DNA from: Oscillospiraceae bacterium
GTDB taxonomy: Bacteria > Bacillota > Clostridia > Oscillospirales > UBA929
Assembly (NCBI GenBank): GCA_009777685.1
Contig: WRLJ01000012.1
Coordinates: 1 to 15,181, forward strand
Length of the DNA: 15,181 nucleotides
Direction of reading: 5' to 3'
Position 1 is the stretch's first letter. Each line of letters opens with the position of its first letter. The translations under genes were made by a program, and so were the position numbers. Positions 1-6,589 of the stretch are shown piece after piece. The notes under the pieces are model-generated. The model had not been told where the DNA came from. It saw only the letters and a list, made by a program, of their open reading frames with translations, and made no database searches.

Positions 1-42
1 GGGGGGGGAAGGGGACCCCGCCCCGCCGTCTGGGAATGGCCA

Positions 43-86
43 AATTCCCCTCCTTGGAGGGGTGGCACGAAGTGCCGGGGTGGTTC
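43..86. repeat. Short palindromic repeat, CCCCTCC/GGAGGGG type
   Basis: The stretch contains two adjacent perfect hairpins: CCCCTCC/GGAGGGG with a 2-base loop, then GGCAC-GAA-GTGCC. The ends AATTCC and GGTGGTT are weakly complementary. Its build resembles the longer element at 117-222 (A/T-rich ends, consecutive small hairpins, a GGAGG(G)GTGGCAC core), so the two may be related. Confidence 0.5.
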
Positions 87-116
87 GTGACCCCACGGCG
101 TGTACGGAACTTTGTC

Positions 117-222
117 AATCCTCAGTCGGCTTCGCCGACAGCTCCTTTAGAAAAGGAGCCTTAGGGCGCACAAGCCTCCTTTCGTAAAGGAGGTGGCACG
201 CCGTCAGGCGTGACGGAGGATT
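117..222. repeat. 106-bp mosaic palindromic element with 11-bp terminal inverted repeats
   Basis: The ends AATCCTCAGTC (117-127) and GACGGAGGATT (212-222) are inverted copies with one mismatch. Between them lie four successive hairpins: GTCGGC-TTC-GCCGAC, GCTCCTTT-AGA-AAAGGAGC, CCTCCTTT-CGT-AAAGGAGG and CACGCC-GTCA-GGCGTG. There is no coding capacity. The build is that of a small non-autonomous (MITE-like) repeat. I infer that it is dispersed in the genome, because only one full copy is in the window. Confidence 0.6.
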
Positions 223-250
223 TTAGGGCGGGCTACGTGTTTGGGAAATA

Positions 251-277
251 CGGCGGGCGATTGGAAATCGCCCCTAC
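251..277 (-). repeat. GTAGGG-headed hairpin (REP-like), minus strand
   Basis: Read on the minus strand, GTAG (277-274) is followed by GGGCGATT-TCC-AATCGCCC, a perfect 8-bp stem with a 3-base loop at 255-273, then a GCCG tail. It belongs to the GTAG-headed hairpin family described in the findings. Confidence 0.6.
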
Positions 278-297
278 GGGGTTTCCAGTCCTCCGCC

Positions 298-320
298 GTA
301 GAGGCGCACTCCGTGCGCCC
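298..320 (+). repeat. GTAGAG-headed hairpin (REP-like), plus strand
   Basis: GTAG at 298-301 is followed by GGCGCAC-TCC-GTGCGCC (303-319), a perfect 7-bp stem with a 3-base loop. The loop is TCC, as in the neighbouring minus-strand copy at 251-277, but the arms are entirely different. The two copies face away from each other, unlike the other pairs in the window. Confidence 0.5.
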
Positions 321-349
321 GTCGTTTCCCCAAAAATGCCCCCGCCCGT

Positions 350-1042
350 TTACCCTGTGATAAACCTCCGCACCCTGTTCTCCCGCGCGTTTGGGTTGAG
401 GGTCAAAATCCGCTCCGTGAGGGCTTCGACGGCTTCCTCCGCGCCGATCTTGGCCGCCCGCGCAAAGACCTCCGGCGGCCAGAAGCTTTCGGTGGTGCAG
501 AAGACCGTGGAGGACCAGCCGTATTCCCGGCCTGTTTGCGAAATCTTCGCCTGCCGGCCGGAAATGGTCAGGTAGAGCTTCATTTGCAGCTCCGTCAGGG
601 CCGCGCCGAATTTGCTTTTGTCCTCCCGCGCAAACCCGGCGTGATGCTTGATCTCCTCCAGCGGCAGGCTGCCCCAGCCGGCGACCGCGTCATAGACGCG
701 CTTGGCGAAATGGCTGACCGTTCCGTCGGCGTACTCGTCGTAAAACGACCGCCCGCCGCGCCGCGCCGCCAGAAAATACGGATACCACTCCCGGGTGAGG
801 TACCCGGCCTTTTGGAAGAACAGCTTGGCGTAGGCGATGTCGTCGCGCTCGTCCAGCACGCGCATCCGCCACTCCCACGGGTCGGTGTCGGGGTCGCCGG
901 TGTGCCAGACAATGCCGGTCTCCTCCTCCGCGCCCCAGCCGTAGCGGAACAGGGCGAACACGCCGTCGTCCCGGCCGCCGACCGCGCCGGAAAATCCGGC
1001 CTCCCGCAGCGCGGCGATGAAATCGCCGTAATTTCGGATCAT
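350..1042 (-). CDS. AlkZ-related protein (hypothetical)
   Basis: This encodes about 230 residues beginning MIRNYGDFIAALREAGFS; an alternative ATG lies two codons upstream at 1048. An open frame continues to 1171, but that part runs through a palindromic repeat, so I start the gene at the conserved-looking N-terminus. A G-rich stretch (GGGGGG) just upstream is the only ribosome-binding candidate. The protein is rich in Trp and Tyr, with blocks such as WHTGDPDTDPWEWRMRVLDE, YFLAARRGGRSFYDEYADGT, a Lys/Arg-rich helical part and GWSSTVFCTTESFWPPEVF. From memory this pattern matches a Clostridia family named AlkZ-related, a relative of the winged-helix DNA glycosylase AlkZ/YcaQ family. I cannot see defined catalytic residues, and glycosylase activity should not be assumed. 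No signal peptide or membrane segment is visible. Confidence 0.6.
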   Translation of the reverse strand: MIRNYGDFIAALREAGFSGAVGGRDDGVFALFRYGWGAEEETGIVWHTGDPDTDPWEWRMRVLDERDDIAYAKLFFQKAGYLTREWYPYFLAARRGGRSFYDEYADGTVSHFAKRVYDAVAGWGSLPLEEIKHHAGFAREDKSKFGAALTELQMKLYLTISGRQAKISQTGREYGWSSTVFCTTESFWPPEVFARAAKIGAEEAVEALTERILTLNPNARENRVRRFITG

Positions 1043-1097
1043 ACCCATCCCCCCGTGAGGCCCCGGTCTACCCGTCCTCGTTGACTCTGACAATTTT

Positions 1098-1143
1098 GCA
1101 GGCGGCAATCTGCCGCCCGCGGACGCGCAATGCGCGCCCCTAC
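1098..1143. repeat. Overlapping inward pair of GTAG-type hairpins
   Basis: On the plus strand a degenerate head (GCAGG) precedes GGCGGCA-ATC-TGCCGCC (1101-1117). From the right end, CTAC at 1140-1143 is the minus-strand GTAG head of a second hairpin, GCGCA-TT-GCGC like. The ATC-loop hairpin is the same one found at 10862, 11017 and 15066. Confidence 0.55.
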
Positions 1144-1146
1144 ATA

Positions 1147-1229
1147 CCGTCATTGCGGGCTTGCCCCGCAATCTCTTGGGGACACCTCACGAATACTGGG
1201 GGGATTGCGGGTCAAGCCCGCAATGACGG
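1147..1229 (+). repeat. 83-bp doublet of ATTGCGGG hairpins
   Basis: Each end is itself a hairpin, ATTGCGGG-(5-base loop)-CCCGCAAT, and the two ends are inverted copies: CCGTCATTGCGGGC at 1147 and GCCCGCAATGACGG ending at 1229. The element reappears in the opposite orientation at 10662-10739, including the inner CTCTTGGGG and CTGGGGGGATTG blocks. It lies just 3' of the flavin reductase-like gene, where transcripts would form a large hairpin, but no T-run follows. Confidence 0.7.
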
Positions 1230-1272
1230 GGTAGTACATCGCATTCCATGAAACCGGGGTTTCCGAGGAAGT

Positions 1273-1956
1273 CTATTTTGTCATCCACGGAACCGGGACC
1301 CCTTGCGCTAATACTCCGGGACCGAACGGGGTGATTTCTCCTGTTTCCGGATGGGTCGGTTGGTCAACGCAAAACAAAAAGCCGCTCTTTCCGTATCTGC
1401 CGAGTTTGCTCTGGTCGTAGCGTTCGCTATCCATACAAATGCTGACGGCTTTCAAGGCGACCGCCACTTCCTGGCTTCCCTCGAACAGCGCATGTTCCCA
1501 TAAAAACTCACATTCGATATTCAAAAAACATTCTTTGATGCGCGGCGCGTTGACCGTTGCGGCGTTCTCCGCCGTTAAGCCGGAGGCGGTGATTTCATCG
1601 GTTTCAAACTGATTGTTGCCAATCGTCTTGATACAGCGGTCATAGATGTCGTTTGAGGGGAAATTTAACACACACGCCTTCGTTTCTTTCAGGGATTGAT
1701 ACATGTGCCCGCCTGGATTGACCTTTCCCAGGATACAGATAAAGTTGTCCGCCCCGCTTCCCGCAAAGCTAGACCAAGATTGCAGGCAGGCGTTTTCTTT
1801 CCCGTTCGATTTCCACCCTGTGACGACGAACACCAGCGACGGCATAGCGGTCACAAAATCATACCATGACAGATGACCGCAGGCCTCCAAGTATGGCCCG
1901 GTTTCATATCCGCCCAGCTTCTCCGGTCGTTCAAAAAGAGAAATGTCTTTTTTCAT
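1273..1956 (-). CDS. Flavin reductase family protein (FMN-binding split-barrel fold)
   Basis: This encodes 227 residues starting MKKDISLFERPEKLGGYETGPY, with a good ribosome binding site (AGGAG at 1969-1973 on the minus strand, 12 bases before the ATG). The N-terminal MPSLVFVVTG region, the following NACLQSWSSFAGSGADNFICIL stretch and the LNFPSNDIYDRC block are typical of the flavin reductase-like / FMN-binding split-barrel family (HpaC, NADH:FMN oxidoreductase relatives). Members bind FMN and use NAD(P)H, but the substrate of this branch is unknown. The protein looks cytoplasmic, with no signal or membrane segment. Its codons are visibly less G+C-rich than those of its neighbours, a possible sign of transfer. 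It sits 67 bases downstream of the VOC gene on the same strand and may be co-transcribed with it. Confidence 0.75.
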   Translation of the reverse strand: MKKDISLFERPEKLGGYETGPYLEACGHLSWYDFVTAMPSLVFVVTGWKSNGKENACLQSWSSFAGSGADNFICILGKVNPGGHMYQSLKETKACVLNFPSNDIYDRCIKTIGNNQFETDEITASGLTAENAATVNAPRIKECFLNIECEFLWEHALFEGSQEVAVALKAVSICMDSERYDQSKLGRYGKSGFLFCVDQPTHPETGEITPFGPGVLAQGVPVPWMTK

Positions 1957-2023
1957 AACAGCTGTACTCTCCTCTGTTTTTAATGCGGCGTGTCTGGTTT
2001 AACGGGCAGTTCTCCCCATAGCT

Positions 2024-2389
2024 TTAGACGAAAACGCACCAGTTTACGCCGAACTGATCCCGGATCCCCGCCATCAGCGGGCTCCAATCCGTCGGCCCGT
2101 GATACGTGAACGTCCCGCCCGCGCTTAATTTTTCGATGATTTCCCGCACAAGCTCCTCTTTCCCCGCGCCGAAATGCAGGCAAAACTGCATGGAATTTCC
2201 GGTTTCAACTTCCGGCTCCAGGGTTTCGCAGACGGCCAGAACCTGCCCGTAAATGTCCAGCTCCGCGTGGGCGACCGTTCCGTTTTCGTGCCGGTGGTCG
2301 CACAGCACGTTCGCCCCAAAGACGCTTTGGTAGAACGAAACCGCTGTATCGCTGTTCTTTACATAGACCTGCATCATAGAGCGTTTCAT
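2024..2389 (-). CDS. VOC (glyoxalase/PhnB-like) family protein
   Basis: This encodes 121 residues starting MKRSMMQVYVKNSDTAVSFY. The frame is open further upstream, but this start has a GGGGGA stretch before it, and the chosen N-terminus begins directly with the first beta strand of the fold. The features typical of a one-module VOC protein are QVYVKNSDTAVSFYQSVFG (beta-alpha), HAEL near residue 41 (a potential metal ligand), GKEELVREIIEKLSAGG, and the closing strand DQFGVNWCVFV. The layout is closest to the PhnB/YjdN-like branch, many members of which have no known substrate. It is cytoplasmic. A TATGAT -10-like box lies at 2428-2423 on the minus strand, but I find no convincing -35. It lies 70 bases downstream of the WYL regulator gene and could be its target or co-transcribed with it. 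Confidence 0.75.
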   Translation of the reverse strand: MKRSMMQVYVKNSDTAVSFYQSVFGANVLCDHRHENGTVAHAELDIYGQVLAVCETLEPEVETGNSMQFCLHFGAGKEELVREIIEKLSAGGTFTYHGPTDWSPLMAGIRDQFGVNWCVFV

Positions 2390-2459
2390 ACACGGTCCCC
2401 CTTTTGCGCGCATTTCGTTTTTATCATACCACCCCAAACACGACAACAGTATGCCCTGT

Positions 2460-3362
2460 TTATGGATACCGGGATAAAATTTTTACAGCGGCGGCTTTTA
2501 GTTCTTCCGCGATAGACTCCGGCTCCAGCACCCGGACGTTCCCGCCGAAGCCGAGCAGCCAGTGTATCAGAAAGTCACGGTTGGTAAAGCCGATTTCCAG
2601 GCGCAGGCCCTCCTCCGTTTCGGTATAGCAGTGCAGCCCGTAAGACTCGATGAGCTTATAGCGTTCCGAGGGATCGAACACGGCGGCCAGCTTGATGTCG
2701 TCCGTGAAGCGCGCGTTGAAATCCCGCCGCTCGGGCGGGATGTCCCGCACGGCGTATGTTTCCTCGCAAATCTCCAGCTCCCACAGGCGCGCCAGCTTGA
2801 ACAGCCGCCAGTCCCGGCGTTCCAGGCAGAAGCCGAACACATACCAGGACGACCATTGGAAGAGGACGAAATACGGCTCAATGCGCCGGTGAGACCGGCC
2901 CTTTTCATAAAAATAATCAAACGCGATCAGCCGCGCCTCAAGGATGGCGCGTTTGATGGTTTCAATCTTTCCGGTCAGCTGGCCCTTGTAGTGTGAGGCC
3001 AGGTCGATGACCACCGGCTCGCGCAGCGACACGACCGCGCCGGCGCCGGCGCGGAGCTTGTCCAGCGTCCGCTCGATATGGGAGCGCTCCGAGACGCTGC
3101 CCAGCCCCTTCAAGGCGGCGATCAGGCTGCCCAGCTCCTCGGCGGTCAAAACGCTCTTGTCCAGCTTAAACCCCTCGGCAATCGAAATGCCGCCGCCCGC
3201 GCCCGGATATGTGACGACGGGGATGCCCGCCTGGCAGAGCGCGTCGATATCCCGCCCGACGGTGCGGCGGTTGACCTCAAATTTTGCGGCCAGCTCCGGC
3301 GCGGTCACACGGTCGTTTTGCAGCAGCACGGTGAGAATGCCCAGCAAGCGGTCCAGTTTCAT
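2460..3362 (-). CDS. WYL-domain HTH transcriptional regulator (YafY/DeoR-like)
   Basis: This encodes 300 residues starting MKLDRLLGILTVLLQNDRVT; the upstream frame extension to 3488 runs into the divergent thiC promoter and is not credible. Residues 1-60 form a helix-turn-helix of the HTH_11 type (TAPELAAKFEVNRRTVGRDIDAL) followed by the GAGGGISI wing. Residues about 140-210 are the WYL domain, with RRIEPYFVLFQWSSWYVFGFC and RLFKLARLWEL; the W-Y-V triad is at 173-175. Residues 225-300 are a WCX-type C-terminal dimerisation region. WYL proteins usually bind DNA in response to a small ligand or to nucleic acid; the ligand here is unknown. The gene is divergent from the thi operon and upstream of the VOC and flavin reductase-like genes, which are candidates for its regulon. 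Confidence 0.85.
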   Translation of the reverse strand: MKLDRLLGILTVLLQNDRVTAPELAAKFEVNRRTVGRDIDALCQAGIPVVTYPGAGGGISIAEGFKLDKSVLTAEELGSLIAALKGLGSVSERSHIERTLDKLRAGAGAVVSLREPVVIDLASHYKGQLTGKIETIKRAILEARLIAFDYFYEKGRSHRRIEPYFVLFQWSSWYVFGFCLERRDWRLFKLARLWELEICEETYAVRDIPPERRDFNARFTDDIKLAAVFDPSERYKLIESYGLHCYTETEEGLRLEIGFTNRDFLIHWLLGFGGNVRVLEPESIAEELKAAAVKILSRYP

Positions 3363-3397
3363 ATAAGCCGCCCCCCGATGGCGCGTATTTGTATCCC

Positions 3398-3403
3398 ATT
3401 GTA
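3398..3403 (-). promoter_or_regulatory. Possible -10 box of the WYL regulator promoter
   Basis: On the minus strand the sequence reads TACAAT, a 5/6 match to the sigma-A -10 box, 36-41 bases before the ATG at 3362. The best -35 candidate, TTGCGT with an 18-base spacer, is weak. Confidence 0.35.
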
Positions 3404-3459
3404 TCATGCCGGGCACAGTCGACGCAAACGAAGGGCGTCCTTGCGCCTTAAAATAACCC

Positions 3460-3488
3460 TTGACTTTCTCCGGAACATGGCGTAACAT
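3460..3488 (+). promoter_or_regulatory. Sigma-A promoter of the thi operon
   Basis: TTGACT (3460-3465) and TAACAT (3483-3488) are separated by exactly 17 bases. This places transcription start near 3495, just before the TPP riboswitch. Confidence 0.75.
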
Positions 3489-3499
3489 AGCATCACAAC

Positions 3500-3594
3500 C
3501 GGATATCGGGGGAGCTTGCGCGGACAGGCTGAGAGGAAGCTGATATGGCTTCGACCCCTACACCTGATTTGGGTAATGCCAACGTAGGGATTCG
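3500..3594 (+). ncRNA. TPP riboswitch (THI element)
   Basis: The conserved core is unmistakable: GGGGGAGC, GGCTGAGA, CGACCCCTACACCTGAT, then GGGTAATGCCAACGTAGGGA. The CTGAGA segment forms the pyrimidine-binding pocket, and the ACCTGAT...GGNTAATGCC segment forms the pyrophosphate-binding helix. A short P1 helix can be drawn between CGGAT (3500-3504) and ATTCG (3590-3594) with one G-T wobble. It lies in the leader between the thi promoter and thiC and should switch the operon off when thiamin pyrophosphate is plentiful. Confidence 0.95.
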
Positions 3595-3601
3595 ACGCCG
3601 A

Positions 3602-3643
3602 GCGCGGGATATGCCTTACAGGCCTGTCGCGCGTTATTCTTTT
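3602..3643 (+). terminator. Riboswitch expression platform (intrinsic terminator)
   Basis: After the aptamer, GCGCG (3602-3606) pairs with CGCGC (3628-3632). Inner pairs (ATA with TGT, GCC with GGC, around a TTACA loop) extend the stem, and the T-rich tail GTTATTCTTTT follows (3633-3643). This fits transcription attenuation: with TPP bound the terminator forms, and without TPP an alternative pairing should break it. The ThiC ribosome binding site GGAGG (3648-3652) lies outside the hairpin. Confidence 0.65.
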
Positions 3644-3661
3644 GTACGGAGGTTTTGGACC

Positions 3662-4978
3662 ATGCGCCAATACGCCACACAGATGGACGCGGCCCGCCGG
3701 GGACTGCTGACGACGGAAATGGAAGCGGTTCTGGCGCGGGAGCCGATCGGCAAAGACGCGCTGCTGGAGGGGATCGCCTCCGGCACGGTCGCCGTCTGCG
3801 CCAACAAAAACCACAAAAGCCTGATCCCCGCCGCCGTCGGCGCGGGGACGCGCACAAAGGTCAACGTCAACCTCGGCGTCTCCGGGGATTGCGCGGATTT
3901 GGACGCGGAGCTGGAAAAGGCCATGCTGGCCGTCGAGCTGAAAGCGGACGCGATTATGGATTTGAGCTGCTTTGGCAAAACGCGGGAATTCCGGAAACGG
4001 CTCATCGAGCTGTCTCCGGTGATGATCGGGACCGTGCCGATGTACGACGCGGCGGGCTATTTCGACGCCGATCTGGCCGCCATCCCGTCGGAGAAATTTA
4101 TCGAGGTCTTCGGGGTTCACGCCGCCGACGGCGTGGATTTTATGACCGTCCACGCGGGACTGAACCGCAAAACGGCCGAGCGCCTGAAGCAAAACAAACG
4201 CTTGCTGAACATCGTCTCGCGCGGCGGCTCGCTGCTGTTCGCGTGGATGGAGATGACGGGGCGGGAAAACCCGTTTTACGAGCATTTTGACCGCGTCCTT
4301 GACATCGCGCGGGAATACGACGTGACCCTGAGCCTGGGCGATGCGTGCCGCCCCGGCTGTATCGACGACGCCACCGACGCCGCGCAGGTCGAGGAGCTGA
4401 TTACCCTGGGAGAGCTGACCCGGCGCGCGTGGGCGCGGGACGTGCAGGTGATGATCGAGGGGCCGGGCCACATGGCCCTCAACGAGATTGCCGCCAATAT
4501 GCTGCTGGAAAAACGGCTCTGCCACGGCGCGCCGTTCTATGTGCTGGGGCCGCTGGTGACCGACGTGGCCCCCGGCTATGACCACATCACCAGCGCCGTC
4601 GGCGGCGCCGTCGCGGGGGCCGCCGGCGCGGACTTCCTGTGCTATGTCACCCCCGCCGAGCATCTGCGGCTGCCGGATTTGGCGGATATGAAGGAGGGGC
4701 TGATCGCCGCGCGGATTGCGGCCCACGCCGCCGACATCGCCAAGGGCCTGCCCGGCGCGCGGGACTGGGACAGGCAAATGAGCCGGGCGAGGGCGGACCT
4801 GGACTGGGAGAAAATGATCGGGCTGGCCATCGACAGCGAAACGGCGCGGCGCTTCCGGGAATCCTCCCCGCCGGAGCTGGAGGACAGCTGCACGATGTGC
4901 GGGAAAATGTGCGCGGTGCGGAACATGAAGAAAATCCTGGACGGCCAGGCCGTTACATTGACGCAGAAAGGGGAGTAG
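3662..4978 (+). CDS. thiC: Phosphomethylpyrimidine synthase ThiC
   Basis: ThiC is the radical-SAM enzyme that rearranges aminoimidazole ribotide (AIR) into 4-amino-5-hydroxymethyl-2-methylpyrimidine phosphate (HMP-P). It has 438 residues, the usual length of the short anaerobe form. The start follows GGAGG at 3648-3652 by nine bases; an open frame from 3545 would place protein inside the riboswitch and is rejected. Visible family blocks are ANKNHKS (47-53), KVNVNLG, DAIMDLS with GKT, LGDACRPG (225-232), EGPGH (266-270), APFYVLGPLVTDVAPGYDHI and PAEHLRLPDLADMKEG. The C-terminal cluster cysteines are C410, C413 and C417. Their spacing is CX2CX3C, one residue tighter than the CX2CX4C of enterobacterial ThiC; I believe this is common in short anaerobic forms, but this is from memory. 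It is the first gene of the riboswitch-controlled operon. Confidence 0.97.
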   Translation: MRQYATQMDAARRGLLTTEMEAVLAREPIGKDALLEGIASGTVAVCANKNHKSLIPAAVGAGTRTKVNVNLGVSGDCADLDAELEKAMLAVELKADAIMDLSCFGKTREFRKRLIELSPVMIGTVPMYDAAGYFDADLAAIPSEKFIEVFGVHAADGVDFMTVHAGLNRKTAERLKQNKRLLNIVSRGGSLLFAWMEMTGRENPFYEHFDRVLDIAREYDVTLSLGDACRPGCIDDATDAAQVEELITLGELTRRAWARDVQVMIEGPGHMALNEIAANMLLEKRLCHGAPFYVLGPLVTDVAPGYDHITSAVGGAVAGAAGADFLCYVTPAEHLRLPDLADMKEGLIAARIAAHAADIAKGLPGARDWDRQMSRARADLDWEKMIGLAIDSETARRFRESSPPELEDSCTMCGKMCAVRNMKKILDGQAVTLTQKGE

Positions 4979-4984
4979 AACGCC

Positions 4985-5179
4985 ATGACCGTAAACGGAC
5001 AGCCGGCGGCCCTGCGGGAGGCCGTTTCGCTCGGGGAGTTCCTCCGAGACCACGGCTACGACACCCAGCGGGTGGCCGTCGAGAGAAACGGGAGCATCGT
5101 GCCCCGAAAGGACTATGAGACACAGACGCTTTCCGACGCCGACAGGCTGGAAATCGTGTGCTTTGTGGGCGGAGGGTGA
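4985..5179 (+). CDS. thiS: Sulfur carrier protein ThiS
   Basis: This is a ubiquitin-like protein of 64 residues whose C-terminal Gly-Gly is adenylated by ThiF and then thiocarboxylated, delivering sulfur to the ThiG reaction. MTVNGQP at the start and the closing DRLEIVCFVGGG (the last three residues are Gly) are characteristic, as is the length. The ribosome binding site AAAGGGGAG (4967-4975) overlaps the end of thiC, and the gap to thiC is only 6 bases. The codons for the final glycines, GGC GGA GGG, also supply the GGAGGG ribosome binding site of the next gene (5171-5176). Confidence 0.95.
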   Translation: MTVNGQPAALREAVSLGEFLRDHGYDTQRVAVERNGSIVPRKDYETQTLSDADRLEIVCFVGGG

Positions 5180-5182
5180 AGC

Positions 5183-5812
5183 ATGAACTATGACGCTTCC
5201 TGGGAACGCGCCATTACAGCGCGGAATATTCCGGGGATTCAAAACAAACTGACAAGCGGCAGGATCGCCGTCGCGGGGTTGGGGGGCCTTGGCTCGAACG
5301 TCGCGGTCATGCTGGCCCGGATCGGCGTCGGAAACTTACTGCTGGTGGACTTTGACCGCGTGGAGCTGAGTAACCTCAACCGCCAGTATTACGACACCAC
5401 GCATCTGGGTCAGCTGAAAACCGACGCGCTGAAAAGCCAGCTGGACAAAATCAACCCCTTTGTCCGGACGGAGACCCGCGCGGTGAAAATCACGCCGGAC
5501 AACGCGGCCGATGTATTCCGCGGCTGGCCCATCGTCTGCGAGGCGTTTGACCGCGCGGAGTATAAGGCGATTCTTGTCAATGCCCTGCTGGAACAGGGCG
5601 GGACGCGGATTGTCGCCGTGTCGGGCCTGGCCGGGTATGACAGCTCCAATGCCATTCAGACGCGGCGGGTGTTTGATAACTTGTATGTATGCGGCGACTT
5701 CAAGCCGCCGCCGCGGGAGGGGATCGGCCTGATGGCCCCAAGGGTCTCCGTCTGCGCGGGGCATCAGGCCAATATGGCGGTGCGGCTTTTGCTGGGCATC
5801 GGGGAGGCGTGA
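5183..5812 (+). CDS. thiF: ThiS adenylyltransferase ThiF (short, family 2)
   Basis: This encodes 209 residues of the E1-like/MoeB fold, which activates the C-terminus of ThiS with ATP. The nucleotide-binding loop AGLGGLGSN (31-39) is followed by LLLVDFDRVELSNLNRQYY (52-70), with the acidic residue D56 and the Asn/Arg residues that contact ATP. KTDALKSQLDKINP is the usual crossover region. The protein is about 40 residues shorter than E. coli ThiF and has no CXXC zinc pairs, which matches the short family-2 form of anaerobes. C170 and C191 are candidates for any acyl-disulfide or thioester chemistry. The gene begins 3 bases after thiS and uses a ribosome binding site inside the thiS coding end. 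Confidence 0.93.
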   Translation: MNYDASWERAITARNIPGIQNKLTSGRIAVAGLGGLGSNVAVMLARIGVGNLLLVDFDRVELSNLNRQYYDTTHLGQLKTDALKSQLDKINPFVRTETRAVKITPDNAADVFRGWPIVCEAFDRAEYKAILVNALLEQGGTRIVAVSGLAGYDSSNAIQTRRVFDNLYVCGDFKPPPREGIGLMAPRVSVCAGHQANMAVRLLLGIGEA

Positions 5813-5816
5813 GGAC

Positions 5817-6584
5817 ATGAACGATACGCTGAACATCGGGGGCCGGGAATTTCAATCCCGCTTTATTCTGGGCTCGGGCAAATTCTCGCTGGAGATGACC
5901 CGGCTCGTCATTGAAAACGGCGGCGTGGAGATGGCGACGCTGGCCCTGCGGCGCGCCGGCGCGGGCGGGAAGGAGAACATCCTGGACTATATCCCGAAGG
6001 GCGTCACGCTGCTGCCGAACACCTCCGGCGCGCGGGACGCGCGGGAGGCGGTGCGCATCGCGCGGCTGGCGCGGGAGCTGGGGTGCGGGGACTTTATCAA
6101 AATCGAGGTCATCCCCGACACAAAGTACCTGCTGCCCGACAACGGGGAGACGATCAAGGCCACAGAGATTCTGGCCAAAGAGGGCTTTATCGTCATGCCG
6201 TATATGCACCCCGACTTAATCGCGGCGCGGCGCATGGCCGACGCCGGGGCGGCGGCGATCATGCCGCTGGGCGCGCCGATCGGCAGCAACAAGGGACTGC
6301 TCACCCGGGATTTCATCAAAATCCTCGTCGGCGAGATCGACCTGCCCATCATCGTGGACGCCGGCATCGGGCGGCCCTCCCAGGCCTGCGAGGCGATGGA
6401 GCTGGGCGTCGCGGCGGTCATGGCCAACACCGCGGTGGCCACGGCGGGCGACGCCGGCCTGATGGCGAGCGCCTTCAAGCTGGCCATTGAGGCGGGCCGG
6501 AGAGCGTGGCTGGCGGGCCCGGGCCGGGTGCTGGCATACGCGGCGGAGGCGTCCAGCCCGCTGACGGGCTTTTTGGAGGATTGA
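5817..6584 (+). CDS. thiG: Thiazole synthase ThiG
   Basis: ThiG condenses 1-deoxy-D-xylulose 5-phosphate, dehydroglycine and the ThiS thiocarboxylate into the thiazole phosphate. It has 255 residues, the family norm. FILGSGKF (17-23), LLPNTSGARDAREAVR, FIKIEVIPD with the Schiff-base lysine K95, PLGAPIGSNKGL, PIIVDAGIGRPSQACEAMELG and VMANTAVATA are all signature blocks of the TIM barrel and its phosphate-binding loop. GGGAGG at 5802-5807, within the end of thiF, serves as ribosome binding site; the intergenic gap is 4 bases. Confidence 0.97.
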   Translation: MNDTLNIGGREFQSRFILGSGKFSLEMTRLVIENGGVEMATLALRRAGAGGKENILDYIPKGVTLLPNTSGARDAREAVRIARLARELGCGDFIKIEVIPDTKYLLPDNGETIKATEILAKEGFIVMPYMHPDLIAARRMADAGAAAIMPLGAPIGSNKGLLTRDFIKILVGEIDLPIIVDAGIGRPSQACEAMELGVAAVMANTAVATAGDAGLMASAFKLAIEAGRRAWLAGPGRVLAYAAEASSPLTGFLED

Positions 6585-6589
6585 ACCCC

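Larger units (their letters stand above)
1..349. other. Gene-free repeat-rich region
   Basis: I see no credible gene in this stretch. It starts with a run of eight G and holds at least four short palindromic repeats, described in separate entries (43-86, 117-222, 251-277 and 298-320). A short open frame on the plus strand from 210 to 575 runs through the repeats and into the antisense of the gene at 350-1042, so I treat it as spurious. The minus-strand gene next to it ends at 350, so this is its 3' flank. I found no hairpin followed by a T-run that would clearly act as its terminator. Confidence 0.7.

Noticed and set aside
2461..3366. Plus-strand open frames opposite the WYL regulator
   Set aside because: They are shadows of the WYL regulator coding strand; products have no recognisable features.
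3545..3661. N-terminal extension of ThiC
   Set aside because: The extra 39 codons lie inside the TPP riboswitch and terminator. The ATG at 3662 has GGAGG at the right distance and matches the family N-terminus.
3404..5242. 612-residue open frame on the minus strand
   Set aside because: It is antisense to thiC, thiS and the riboswitch. Its product is rich in His, Arg and Gln-type shadow composition with no family features, whereas the plus strand holds clearly recognisable ThiC and ThiS.
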